Source: Halomonas huangheensis
GTDB lineage: Bacteria > Pseudomonadota > Gammaproteobacteria > Pseudomonadales > Halomonadaceae
DNA length: 64,000 nucleotides
Assembly: GCF_001431725.1 (NCBI RefSeq)
Contig: NZ_CP013106.1
Coordinates: 2,542,001 to 2,606,000 of the forward strand
Direction: 5' to 3'
Each line of letters opens with the position of its first letter. Position 1 is the stretch's first letter. A program made the position numbers and the translations under genes. The notes beneath the pieces are model-generated. The model made no database searches. It was not told the origin of the DNA and saw nothing but the letters and a program-made list of their open reading frames with translations. Shown here one piece after another: positions 1 through 12,300 of this stretch.

Positions 1-279
1 GCGCAGCGACTGACGCTGCATGATCTTGTCTCGAGCAGCCTGCGGAAGGTCAGTGAAGCTGATGACTCCCTTGTCCATCAGCAGGTCCAGCACGTCCTCC
101 AGCACACGCACGAAATCAAGGTCCGACTGCTGGAGACGAACACGTTCATCAGCCCCCTTGACCTCGGCGAGGAACTGCAGCAGATCCGAGTCATCAGCGT
201 CAACCTGCTCTGTACACTGCGCCGTCGCTACCTTGCTTACGCTGAGAATCCTTCTGTCAGCATCGCGCTGAACATACAT
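1..279 (-). CDS. Tryptophan synthase subunit beta-like small protein (partial, 3' end outside window)
   Basis: The frame opens at ATG (277-279 on the complement) behind a strong ribosome site (GGAGGTAG, 283-290) and runs for 93 codons to the window edge without a stop, so the C-terminus is missing. The protein begins MYVQRDADRRILSVSK and contains QQSDLDFVRVLEDVLDLLM and ISFTDLPQAAR. This matches the small conserved gammaproteobacterial family that databases label 'tryptophan synthase subunit beta like protein'. The label is historical: no PLP-binding or catalytic motif of TrpB is visible, and the function is unknown. It lies downstream of the giant adhesin gene on the same strand, separated by a strong inverted repeat, so it is probably transcribed independently. 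Confidence 0.8.
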   Translation of the reverse strand, partial: MYVQRDADRRILSVSKVATAQCTEQVDADDSDLLQFLAEVKGADERVRLQQSDLDFVRVLEDVLDLLMDKGVISFTDLPQAARDKIMQRQSLR

Positions 280-352
280 GTTCTACCTCCATAGTCACCA
301 CTTGAGGCCCCTACTGTCGTCGATTCAACATAGCTCAAACCCTGCATCAGAG

Positions 353-392
353 CGCTACGGGACGCGACAACATGGTGTCGCGCCCCGTAGCG
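353..392 (-). terminator. Inverted repeat after the adhesin gene, probable terminator
   Basis: A 17-bp stem with one mismatch (arms 353-369 and 376-392, 6-nt loop) begins 5 bases past the adhesin stop codon. There is no clear T-run on the minus-strand 3' side (only GGGTTTGAG), so the intrinsic terminator is not classical. The position and stem strength still make transcription termination the best guess. Confidence 0.6.
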
Positions 393-397
393 ATAGA

Positions 398-3300
398 TCA
401 CTCGATATCCAATTGCCCCTGGTCAATCATCTGGGACAGGAAGTCGTGCGAGTTCTGCCCTCCCATGCTGACATTCTCCAGTTTGATCTTCTGGTCAGCA
501 TTGCTGTTATCCTTCGCGAGGTCACCATCACTCTTGATATAGAGTGTGGTCGAGCTACCAGCCTGCTCAGCGTGAATATAGCCATCCAATGCCGTCTGAT
601 CGGTATCATTCTGAGCATCATAGCCCTCGAGCAGATCTCCGAGTGACAAGCGGTCTCCTTCACCAGCGTCGAAGTTGCCAACGTCGAAGTTCAGAATTCG
701 GTCTTCCACCGGAGCGTCCGAGCTACCCGCATCCCCCAGTTGCCAGGCAAAGGTATCCGCAAAGACCTCGTTGCTGTTCAGGGTATCACCGATCAGTTCA
801 TCACTCCCCTGACCACCGATCAGCAGGTCACGGCCAGCGCCGCCATTGAGTACATCATCACCGCCCTTGCCGTCGAGGGTATCATCGCCTCCCGAGCCCC
901 CGGAGATCGCTTCCGCGTCGGCAGTACCCTCCAGTGTGTCATTCTCTGCGGTACCCGCTATCACCGGAAGGTCCGCAAAATCGGGGGCAGCCACATCCGA
1001 ATAGGTGTTGTAGTAGTCGAACCCACGATCACTGAAGGCAATATCCCCATTGGGCAAGCCGTTGATATTGATCTCCAGGGTCTGCTCGACCCGATCACCG
1101 TCCTGATCGGCAATGTAATAGGTGAAGGTCTCGGTCAGAACATCGCCGACATCCATCCCATCACGAGCTTCACGACTGATGCTGTAGCTGTAACTACCAT
1201 CGCTGTTCGTTGTCAGTTCACCATACTGACCGCTGACCACCCCATCGGCGTTGGCACCGACCCAGCCCAGACTGTCCTCGATATCGGGCTCATCGGCACC
1301 GTAGGCGATGATATCGTCGATGACGGTACCTTCCAGCAACGGAAGATCATCGGTCGATGAAATCCGCGCGTACAGCAGGTAATGGTTAACCTGATCCTCG
1401 TAGGTTCTGATGGTATTGACCAGATTACCGTTATCGAGGAAGCCCTCGATCTTGAGAATGAACTCTCGATCCCCCACCGTGATCCTCTGGGTGGTTGTGG
1501 GATTGGTGATCTGAATAATATCTCGGTTCTGGGCAGCCGTCCCCGTATTGGACGTTTCGGTGTGATCCAGTTTGACGGTCGTCGAGATTCGCGTATCGAC
1601 ACCGTCAATACTCACCGTGAAGTCGACTTTGAGATCGACTTTATCCAAGGTGTTCCGTCCACCAGTGACAACCTTGTTGTCATGGGTAAATGTCCCCAAT
1701 GAAAACAGTGAGTCCGTCGGCACCGCTGCACCACTATACAGGCCATCAGCATACTTGAACCTGTAGCCAGCCCCGCCCCAGTAAAGGCTGATCAACGTTG
1801 AACTGCTGCTCTCATCAATCGAGTCGTTACTGGTGCCGGTGCCCTTGATATTCACCCAATCGGCACGCAAGGTATGGATCAACTGCTCGCTGATCGGCAC
1901 CATCAGGTCGCTATCCGGCGAATAGGTCACCGGCGTGTCATCGCGAATGGCGATATCGAGGCTATCCGTGAACTCACTGCCATCATCATCTCGAGCCACC
2001 ACAGCAAAGGACTCGAAAACATCATCGATGTTGGCCCCCTGAGTGCTGTGCTCCAGGCTGTTGCTGGTCAGCTCATAGCGCCAGGTGAAGACACCACTCT
2101 CATCGCCAGGTTCGATGGTCAGAGTGCCCAGATCGGTGGTGATCGAGCCGCCATTCAGCACTTCCATACCGGCTACGGTCAGTGATGCCAGCGCATCGGC
2201 GCCGGTGTCGATGGTGAAAGCGCCGGTAGTGATGTTGGAACCATCACCCGCCCGTGAACCGGTGCTGAGCCCCGCTTCGTCGACTTCGCCATCGGTACCG
2301 GTCAGTGCAGGAATCAACGGCGTTGAATCATCGGCCACATTGAGCGTCAACAAGGCCGTCGACGTATCACCATCACCATCGGTGATGGTGTAATCGATCT
2401 CCACCGTCCCCTCTACACCGCGAGCCGCCCTGAAGATCACCTCGCCGGTTTCGGGGTCAACATCCACATCCCCCAGTGCCGGGTTACGCAGTTTGGCACT
2501 GGCCAAGGTGGCACCATCGGCGCCTTGACTGTCATTGGCGACAACGTCATAGCGGAAGGTTCCATCCTCGGGAACATCTTCCATCGGGGTGTCATCAGCC
2601 GCTACCGGTGAGTCATCATTGATATGGATATTGAGCACGCCTTCCGCCGTGTCACCATCCACATCGCTGATTTCATACCGCGCTCCGATATACAGATTGT
2701 CTTCGCTATCCGCTACCGGGTGATCCAGCGGCTTGTGCAGTGTCACCGTGTAGTCACCGGTGGATACATTCGTCAGCTCGAGCGTCAGTACCGTTTCGCC
2801 AGCAGCAGATCCTGTCAGCGTCAGACCATCGGCACTCACCGAGAACTCGACGTCCTCACCACCCGACGTCAGCGCCGGAAGATCCTTCAGCAGCCACGTG
2901 AAGGAACCTTCACCATCACCGCCGAAGCGATACACCATGTTGCTGCTGAAGCTGGAACCTGCAGCGGCCCCTATGTCATCAGGACCACCCTCCAGACCTC
3001 CTGGCAAGGCATCTTCATCCAGATGTAGCGTGTCGGGATTGATATCAGGATCGGTTTCCGACGTTGACGGCTGCTCGGGATCGGTGACATTGAAGGTCAG
3101 CAGCGCCGTATCGGTATCACCATCGGTATCCTTCATGGTGTATTCGATCACGACCTTGCCTTCAAAGGTCTCGTTGGGATGGAAGATGACATCTTCACCG
3201 ACAAGCTCGATGGTCCCCGCTCTCGCGGCGGCCTCCGCCTGAGAGGCATCATCCTGACCGATCACCTCGTCACCCAGCATGACCAGGCGCGCAGACACCA

Positions 3301-6300
3301 GTTCACCACCATAGAATTCCTGCGCTGTATCGCTGGTATCCTCGTGACTGTCACCACCGGCTCGGTCATTCTGGAGCACATTGAAGGCATGTCCATACTG
3401 GCTGTACTGTTCGACCGAACCGCCATCATCGTCCATGGCGATCGGCGAATCATCGTTGACGTGTACCTTGATCGCCCCCTTGGCTTCATCACCATTACCA
3501 TCGGCAACGACATAACCGATGTTGAACTCGATGTTATCCTCGATACTATCGGTGGTATCCGGATGGTCCAGCCCCTGCCAGATGGAAATGGTGTAATGAG
3601 GGCGTGGGTCATCGGGATCTGTTGAACGCTCGAGAACGAAGTCCAGCACCAACTCACCCTGCTCATTACGCCCTTCAACGATCATCATTTCGCCGAGGCC
3701 GGCCGTACCGGAAAAGCTGAAGGCGACTTTACTGCCCTGACTGGTGAGATCCGTCGGGAAGCTGTCAAGATCCCATTGAAGATATCCCTCTCCATCGGGA
3801 CCAAAGTCAAGATCGAGCCGTCCTTCAAAGGTGGCGGCCTCCCCAGCCACATCACCATTACCACCCGCATTGCCTACCACAACACCGCCGTGTTCAATGC
3901 CATCCTCATCCAGCATCACCAGTTCGGGATCAACCGGCACCTCCGGCTTGTCAGGATCGGTAACATCCACCTGGAACGACGCACTGGACGTATCACCATC
4001 GCCGTCGGTGATGTTGTAATCAATGGTCGCCGTACCCTCGAAATCATCCGTCGGCGTAAAGACGATGTTGCCATCGCCATCGAGAGTGACCGAGCCATGG
4101 GTACCATTCGCCAGGCTGACACCGGTCACGGCCGCGCCGTCAGCCCCCTGAGTGTCGTTAGCCAACACATCCGCGGCATCGATGACCAGCGGCGTATGCT
4201 GGTCAGTGGTCAACGTCTTGTCATCCACTGCAGTCGGTTCGGTGTCCAGCGTCTCCACCGTCAAGGTGCCGCTGGTGCTCTCGCCGGCCACGTCGGTCAC
4301 GGTGACGTCGAAGCTGTCGACCTGTGCGGCATCGTCAGTGTGGTCTTCGGCGTCGCTGTCTTCGGTGTAGCTGTAGCGGATCACGCCCGTGGCCGCGTCG
4401 TAGTCGGTCACCGTCAGCGAGCCACGCTCCGTGGTGGCAATCGCGATCGGGTTGTCGGCACTGGCGGAGGTCACGTCCACGCCGCCCACGCTCACCGCGG
4501 CAATGCCGGCCTCGGCACTCACCGTCAATGTGCCGGTCACCGTCTCGCCGCTGCCTTCGGTCACGCTGTTGTCGGCGTCACTCGCCGTGCCATCAGCATC
4601 CTCTGGGGTCACCACCGGCGGTGCATCGCTCTGGCCGGTAATGGTGATCGTCAGCGTCGCCTCACTCGCATCACCATCGGCGTCGGTCAGGGTGTAGACC
4701 AGCGTCTCGGTCAGCGTCTCGCCGTCATCCAGCGCCTGCACGGCCGGCAACTCGTTGTTCAACGCATACGTCCAGGTCCCATCACCGTTGTCGGTGAAGG
4801 TACCGTACTGCGTCGCCGTCGGGTCATTGAAGGCCACACGGCCGAGGCCGTCGGCACTCTGGGTGTCGTTGGTCAATACGGTTCCCGTCACCGGGTCGAC
4901 CGCATCCTCCTCGACGCTTGCACTGTCGTCGGCAGCGCTCGGTTCGGTGTCCAGCGTCTCCACCGTCAAGGTGCCGCTGGTGCTCTCGCCGGCCACGTCG
5001 GTCACGGTGACGTCGAAGCTGTCGACCTGCTCCTCGCGGTGATCTTCCGCATCGCTGTCTTCGGTGTAGCTGTAGCTGATCACGCCGGTGGCCGCGTCAT
5101 AATCGGTCACCGTCAGCGAGCCACGATCCGTGGTGGCAATCGCGATCGGGTTGTCGGCACTGGCCTGGGTCACGTCCACGCCACCCACGGTTACCCCGGC
5201 AATGCCGGCTTCCGCACTCACGGTCACCGTACCGGTCACCGTTGCACCGCTGTCTTCCACCACGCTGTTGTCCGCGCTGCTCGCGGTACCGTCGCTGTCC
5301 TCCGGAGTCACCACCGGCGGTGCATCGGTCTGGCCGGTGATGGTGATCGTCAGCGTCGCTTCACTGGTGTCGCCATCGGCATCGGTCACGGTGTAGACCA
5401 GACTCTCGGTCAGCGTCTCACCGTCATCCAGCGCCTGCACGGCCGCCAGTGAGTTGTCCAGCTCGTACGACCAGGTGCCGTCACCGTTGTCGGTGAAGGT
5501 ACCGAACTGTGCCGCCGCCGGATCATTGAAGGCCACCTCTTCGGCATCGGCACTGTGCGTGTCGTTGTCCGTCACGTTGCCGGTCACCGTGGTGCTGTCT
5601 TCGGCGATGCTGGCCGCGTCGTCCTCGGCCGTCGGTTCGGTATCCAGCGTCTCCACCGTCAAGGTGCCGCTGGTGCTCTCGCCGGCCACGTCGGTCACGG
5701 TGACGTCGAAGCTGTCGAGCTGCTCCTCGCGGTGATCCTCGGCATCACTGTCTTCGGTGTAGCTGTAGCGGATCACGCCGGTGGCCGCGTCGTAATCGGT
5801 CACCGTCAGCGAGCCGCGATCGGTGGTGGCGATCGCGATCGGGTTGTCGGCACTCGCCGAGGTGACGTCCACCCCGCCCACGCTCACCGCGGCAATGCCG
5901 GCCTCGGCACTCACCGTCAGCGTGCCGGTCACCGTTTCGCCGCTGCCTTCGGTCACGCTGTTGTCGGCGTCACTCGCCGTACCGTCGGCGTCCTCCGGGG
6001 TCACCACCGGCGGTGCATCGGTCTGGCCGGTGATGGTGATCGTCAGCGTCGCTTCACTGGTGTCGCCATCGGCATCGGTCACGGTGTAGACCAGACTCTC
6101 GGTCAGCGTCTCACCGTCATCCAGCGCCTGCACGGCCGGCAGTGAGTTGTCGAGTTCGTACGACCAGCTGCCATCACCGTTGTCGGTGAAGCTGCCGTAC
6201 TGTGCCGCGGTGGGGTCATTGAAGGCCACACGGCCGAGGCCATCGGCACTCTGGGTGTCGTTGGTCAATACGGTTCCCGTCACCGGGTCGACCGCATCCT

Positions 6301-9300
6301 CCTCGACGCTTGCACTGTCGTCGGCAGCGGTTGGTTCGGTGTCCAGCGTCTCCACCGTCAAGGTGCCGCTGGTGCTCTCGCCGGCCACGTCGGTCACGGT
6401 GACGTCGAAGCTGTCGACCTGCTCCTCGCGGTGATCTTCCGCATCGCTGTCTTCGGTGTAGCTGTAGCTGATCACGCCGGTGGCCGCGTCATAATCGGTC
6501 ACCGTCAGCGAGCCACGATCCGTGGTGGCAATCGCGATCGGGTTGTCGGCACTGGCCTGGGTCACGTCCACCCCACCCACGGTTACCGCGGCAATGCCGG
6601 CCTCGGCACTCACCGTCAGCGTGCCGGTCACCGTCTCGCCGCTGCCTTCGGTCACGCTGTTGTCGGCATCACTCGCCGTACCGTCGGCGTCCTCCGGGGT
6701 CACCACCGGCGGTGCGTCGGTCTGGCCGGTGATGGTGATCGTCAGCGTCGCTTCACTCGCGTCACCATCGGCGTCGGTCAGGGTATAGACCAGGCTCTCG
6801 GTCAGCGTGTCGCCGTCATCCAGCGCCTGTACCGCTGCGAGGCTGTTGTCGAGTTCGTACGACCAGGTCCCATCACCATTGTCGGTGAAGCTGCCGTACT
6901 GTGCCGCCGTCGGGTCATTGAAGGCCACACGGCCGAGGCCGTCGGCACTCTGGGTGTCGTTGGTCAATACGGTTCCCGTCACCGGGTCGACCGCATCCTC
7001 CTCGACGCTTGCACTGTCGTCGGCAGCGCTCGGTTCGGTATCCAGCGTCTCCACCGTCAAGGTGCCGCTGGTGCTCTCGCCGGCCACGTCGGTCACGGTG
7101 ACGTCGAAGCTGTCGACCTGCTCCTCGCGGTGATCCTCGGCATCACTGTCTTCGGTGTAGCGGTAGCGGATCACGCCAGTGGCCGCGTCGTAGTCGGTCA
7201 CCGTCAGCGAGCCACGATCGGTGGTGGCGATCGCGATCGGGTTGTCGGCGCTCGCCGAGGTCACGTCCACGCCGCCCACGCTCACCGCGGCAATGCCGGC
7301 CTCGGCACTCACCGTCAGCGTGCCGGTCACCGTCTCGCCGCTGCCTTCGGTCACGCTGTTGTCGGCGTCACTCGCCGTACCGTCGGCGTCCTCCGGGGTC
7401 ACCACCGGCGGCGCGTCGGTCTGGCCGGTGATGGTGATCGTCAGCGTCGCTTCACTCGCGTCACCATCGGCGTCGGTCAGGGTATAGACCAGGCTCTCGG
7501 TCAGCGTCTCGCCGTCATCCAGCGCCTGTACCGCTGCGAGGCTGTTGTCGAGTTCGTACGACCAGCTGCCATCACCATTGTCGGTGAAGGTACCGTACTG
7601 TGCCGCCGTCGGGTCATTGAAGGCCACACGGCCGAGGCCGTCGGCACTCTGGGTGTCGTTGGTCAGCACATCGCCGGTCAGGGCGGTGCTGGTGTCTTCG
7701 GCCAGTTCGGCGCTGTCGTCGGCAGCGCTCGGTTCGGTATCCAGCGTCTCCACCGTCAAGGTGCCGCTGGTGCTCTCGCCGGCGACGTCGGTCACGGTGA
7801 CGTCGAAGCTGTCGAGCTGTGCGGCATCGTCAGTGTGGTCTTCGGCGTCGCTGTCTTCGGTGTATACGTAACGGATCACGCCGCTGGCCGCGTCGTAGTC
7901 GGTCACCGTCAGCGAGCCACGATCGGTGGTGGCAATCGCGATCGGGTTGTCGGCACTCGCCGAGGTCACGTCCACGCCGCCCACGCTCACCGCGGCAATG
8001 CCGGCCTCGGCACTCACCGTCAGCGTGCCGGTCACCGTCTCGCCGCTACCTTCGGTCACGCTGTTGTCGGCGTCACTCGCCGTACCGTCGGCGTCCTCCG
8101 GGGTCACCACCGGCGGCGCGTCGGTCTGGCCGGTGATGGTGATCGTCAGCGTCGCTTCACTCGCGTCACCATCGGCGTCGGTCAGGGTATAGACCAGGCT
8201 CTCGGTCAGCGTCTCGCCGTCATCCAGCGCCTGTACCGCTGCGAGGCTGTTGTCGAGTTCGTACGACCAGGTCCCATCACCGTGGTCGGTGAAGCTGCCG
8301 TACTGTGCCGCCGTCGGGTCATTGAAGGCCACGCTGCCGAGGCCGTCGGCACTCTGGGTGTCGTTGGTCAGCACATCCCCGCTCAGGGCGGTGCTGGTGT
8401 CTTCGGCCAGTTCGGCGCTGTCGTCGGCTGCGCTCGGTTCGGTATCCAGCGTCTCCACCGTCAAGGTGCCGCTGGTGCTCTCGCCGGCGACGTCGGTCAC
8501 GGTGACGTCGAAGCTGTCGAGCTGTGCGGCATCGTCAGTGTGGTCTTCGGCGTCGCTGTCTTCGGTGTATACGTAACGGATCACGCCGCTGGCCGCGTCG
8601 TAGTCGGTCACCGTCAGCGAGCCACGCTCCGTGGTGGCAATCGCGATCGGGTTGTCGGCACTGGCCTGGGTCACGTCCACGCCACCCACGGTTACCGCGG
8701 CAATGCCGGCTTCCGCACTCACGGTCACCGTACCGGTCACCGTTGCACCGCTGTCTTCCACCACGCTGTTGTCCGCGCTGCTCGCGGTACCGTCGGCGTC
8801 CTCCGGGGTCACCACCGGCGGCGCGTCGGTCTGGCCGGTGATGGTGATCGTCAGCGTCGCTTCACTGGTGTCGCCATCGGCATCGGTCACGGTGTAGACC
8901 AGGCTCTCGGTCAGCGTGTCGCCGTCATCCAGCGCCTGTACCGCTGCGAGGCTGTTGTCGAGTTCGTACGACCAGGTCCCATCACCATTGTCGGTGAAGG
9001 TACCGTACTGTGCCGCCGTCGGGTCATTGAAGGCCACGCTGCCGAGGCCATCGGCACTCTGGGTGTCGTTGGTCAATACGGTTCCCGTCACCGGGTCGAC
9101 CGCATCCTCCTCGACGCTTGCACTGTCGTCGGCAGCCGTTGGTTCGGTGTCCAGTGTCTCCACCGTCAGCGTGCCGCTGGTGCTCTCGCCGGCGACGTCG
9201 GTCACGGTGACGTCGAAGCTGTCGACCTGCGCGGCATCGTCAGTGTGGTCTTCGGCGTCGCTGTCTTCGGTGTATGCGTAACGGATCACGCCAGTGGCCG

Positions 9301-12300
9301 CGTCGTAGTCGGTCACCGTCAGGGAGCCGCGATCGGTGGTCGCAATCGCGATCGGGTTGTCGGCACTGGCGGAGGTGACGTCCACCCCGCCCACGCTCAC
9401 CGCGGCAATGCCGGCCTCGGCACTCACCGTCAGCGTGCCGGTCACCGTCTCGCCGCTACCTTCGGTCACGCTGTTGTCGGCGTCACTCGCCGTACCGTCG
9501 GCGTCCTCCGGGGTCACCACCGGCGGCGCGTCGGTCTGGCCGGTGATGGTGATCGTCAGCGTCGCTTCACTCGCGTCACCATCGGCGTCGGTCAGGGTAT
9601 AGACCAGGCTCTCGGTCAGCGTGTCGCCGTCATCCAGCGCCTGTACCGCTGCGAGGCTGTTGTCGAGTTCGTACGACCAGCTGCCATCACCGTTGTCGGT
9701 GAAGCTGCCGTACTGTGCCGCCGTCGGGTCATTGAAGGCCACACGGCCGAGGCCGTCGGCACTCTGGGTGTCGTTGGTCAATACGGTTCCCGTCACCGGG
9801 TCGACCGCATCCTCCTCGACGCTTGCGCTGTCGTCGGCAGCCGTTGGTTCGGTGTCCAGCGTCTCCACCGTCAAGGTGCCGGTGGTGCTCTCGCCGGCCA
9901 CGTCGGTCACGGTGACGTCGAAGCTGTCGACCTGTGCGGCATCGTCAGTGTGGTCTTCGGCGTCGCTGTCTTCGGTGTAGCTGTAGCGGATCACGCCGGT
10001 GGCCGCGTCATAATCGGTCACCGTCAGCGAGCCACGATCCGTGGTGGCAATCGCGATCGGGTTGTCGGCACTGGCCTGGGTCACGTCCACGCCACCCACG
10101 GTTACCGCGGCAATGCCGGCTTCCGCACCCACGGTCACCGTACCGGTCACCGTTGCACCGCTGTCTTCCACCACGCTGTTGTCGGCGCTGCTCGCGGTAC
10201 CGTCGCTGTCCTCCGGAGTCACCACCGGCGGCGCGTCGGTCTGGCCGGTGATGGTGATCGTCAGCGTCGCCTCACTCGCGTCACCATCGGCGTCGGTCAG
10301 GGTATAGACCAGACTCTCGGTCAGCGTCTCGCCGTCGTCCAGCGCCTGTACCGCTGCGAGGCTGTTGTCGAGTTCGTACGACCAGGTCCCATCACCGTGG
10401 TCGGTGAAGCTGCCGTACTGTGCCGCCGTCGGGTCATTGAAGGCCACACGGCCGAGGCCGTCGGCACTCTGGGTGTCGTTGGTCAGCACATCACCGGTCA
10501 GGGCGGTGCTGGTGTCTTCGGCGATGCTGGCCGCGTCGTCCTCGGCCGTCGGTTCGGTATCCAGCGTCTCCACCGTCAAGGTGCCGCTGGTGCTCTCGCC
10601 GGCGACGTCGGTCACGGTGACGTCGAAGCTGTCGAGCTGTGCGGCATCGTCAGTGTGGTCTTCGGCGTCGCTGTCTTCGGTGTATACGTAACGGATCACG
10701 CCGCTGGCCGCGTCGTAGTCGGTCACCGTCAGCGAGCCACGATCGGTGGTGGCAATCGCGATCGGGTTGTCGGCACTCGCCGAGGTCACGTCCACGCCGC
10801 CCACGCTCACCGCGGCAATGCCGGCCTCGGCACTCACCGTCAGCGTGCCGGTCACCGTCTCGCCGCTACCTTCGGTCACGCTGTTGTCGGCGTCACTCGC
10901 CGTACCGTCGGCGTCCTCCGGGGTCACCACCGGCGGCGCGTCGGTCTGGCCGGTGATGGTGATCGTCAGCGTCGCTTCACTCGCGTCACCATCGGCGTCG
11001 GTCAGGGTATAGACCAGGCTCTCGGTCAGCGTCTCGCCGTCATCCAGCGCCTGTACCGCTGCGAGGCTGTTGTCGAGTTCGTACGACCAGCTGCCATCAC
11101 CGTTGTCGGTGAAGCTGCCGTACTGTGCCGCCGTCGGGTCATTGAAGGCCACACGGCCGAGGCCGTCGGCACTCTGGGTGTCGTTGGTCAATACGGTTCC
11201 CGTCACCGGGTCGACCGCATCCTCCTCGACGCTTGCGCTGTCGTCGGCAGCCGTTGGTTCGGTGTCCAGCGTCTCCACCGTCAAGGTGCCGGTGGTGCTC
11301 TCGCCGGCCACGTCGGTCACGGTGACGTCGAAGCTGTCGACCTGTGCGGCATCGTCAGTGTGGTCTTCGGCGTCGCTGTCTTCGGTGTAGCTGTAGCGGA
11401 TCACGCCGGTGGCCGCGTCATAATCGGTCACCGTCAGCGAGCCACGATCCGTGGTGGCAATCGCGATCGGGTTGTCGGCACTGGCCTGGGTCACGTCCAC
11501 GCCACCCACGGTTACCGCGGCAATGCCGGCTTCCGCACTCACGGTCACCGTACCGGTCACCGTTGCACCGCTGTCTTCCACCACGCTGTTGTCGGCGCTG
11601 CTCGCGGTACCGTCGCTGTCCTCCGGAGTCACCACCGGCGGCGCGTCGGTCTGGCCGGTGATGGTGATCGTCAGCGTCGCTTCACTCGCGTCACCATCGG
11701 CGTCGGTCAGGGTATAGACCAGGCTCTCGGTCAGCGTGTCGCCGTCATCCAGCGCCTGTACCGCTGCGAGGCTGTTGTCGAGTTCGTACGACCAGGTCCC
11801 ATCACCATTGTCGGTGAAGGTACCGTACTGTGCCGCCGTCGGGTCATTGAAGGCCACGCTGCCGAGGCCATCGGCACTCTGGGTGTCGTTGGTCAATACG
11901 GTTCCCGTCACCGGGTCGACCGCATCCTCCTCGACGCTTGCACTGTCGTCGGCAGCCGTTGGTTCGGTGTCCAGTGTCTCCACCGTCAGCGTGCCGCTGG
12001 TGCTCTCGCCGGCGACGTCGGTCACGGTGACGTCGAAGCTGTCGACCTGCGCGGCATCGTCAGTGTGGTCTTCGGCGTCGCTGTCTTCGGTGTATGCGTA
12101 ACGGATCACGCCAGTGGCCGCGTCGTAGTCGGTCACCGTCAGGGAGCCGCGATCGGTGGTCGCAATCGCGATCGGGTTGTCGGCACTGGCGGAGGTGACG
12201 TCCACCCCGCCCACGCTCACCGCGGCAATGCCGGCCTCGGCACTCACCGTCAGCGTGCCGGTCACCGTCTCGCCGCTACCTTCGGTCACGCTGTTGTCGG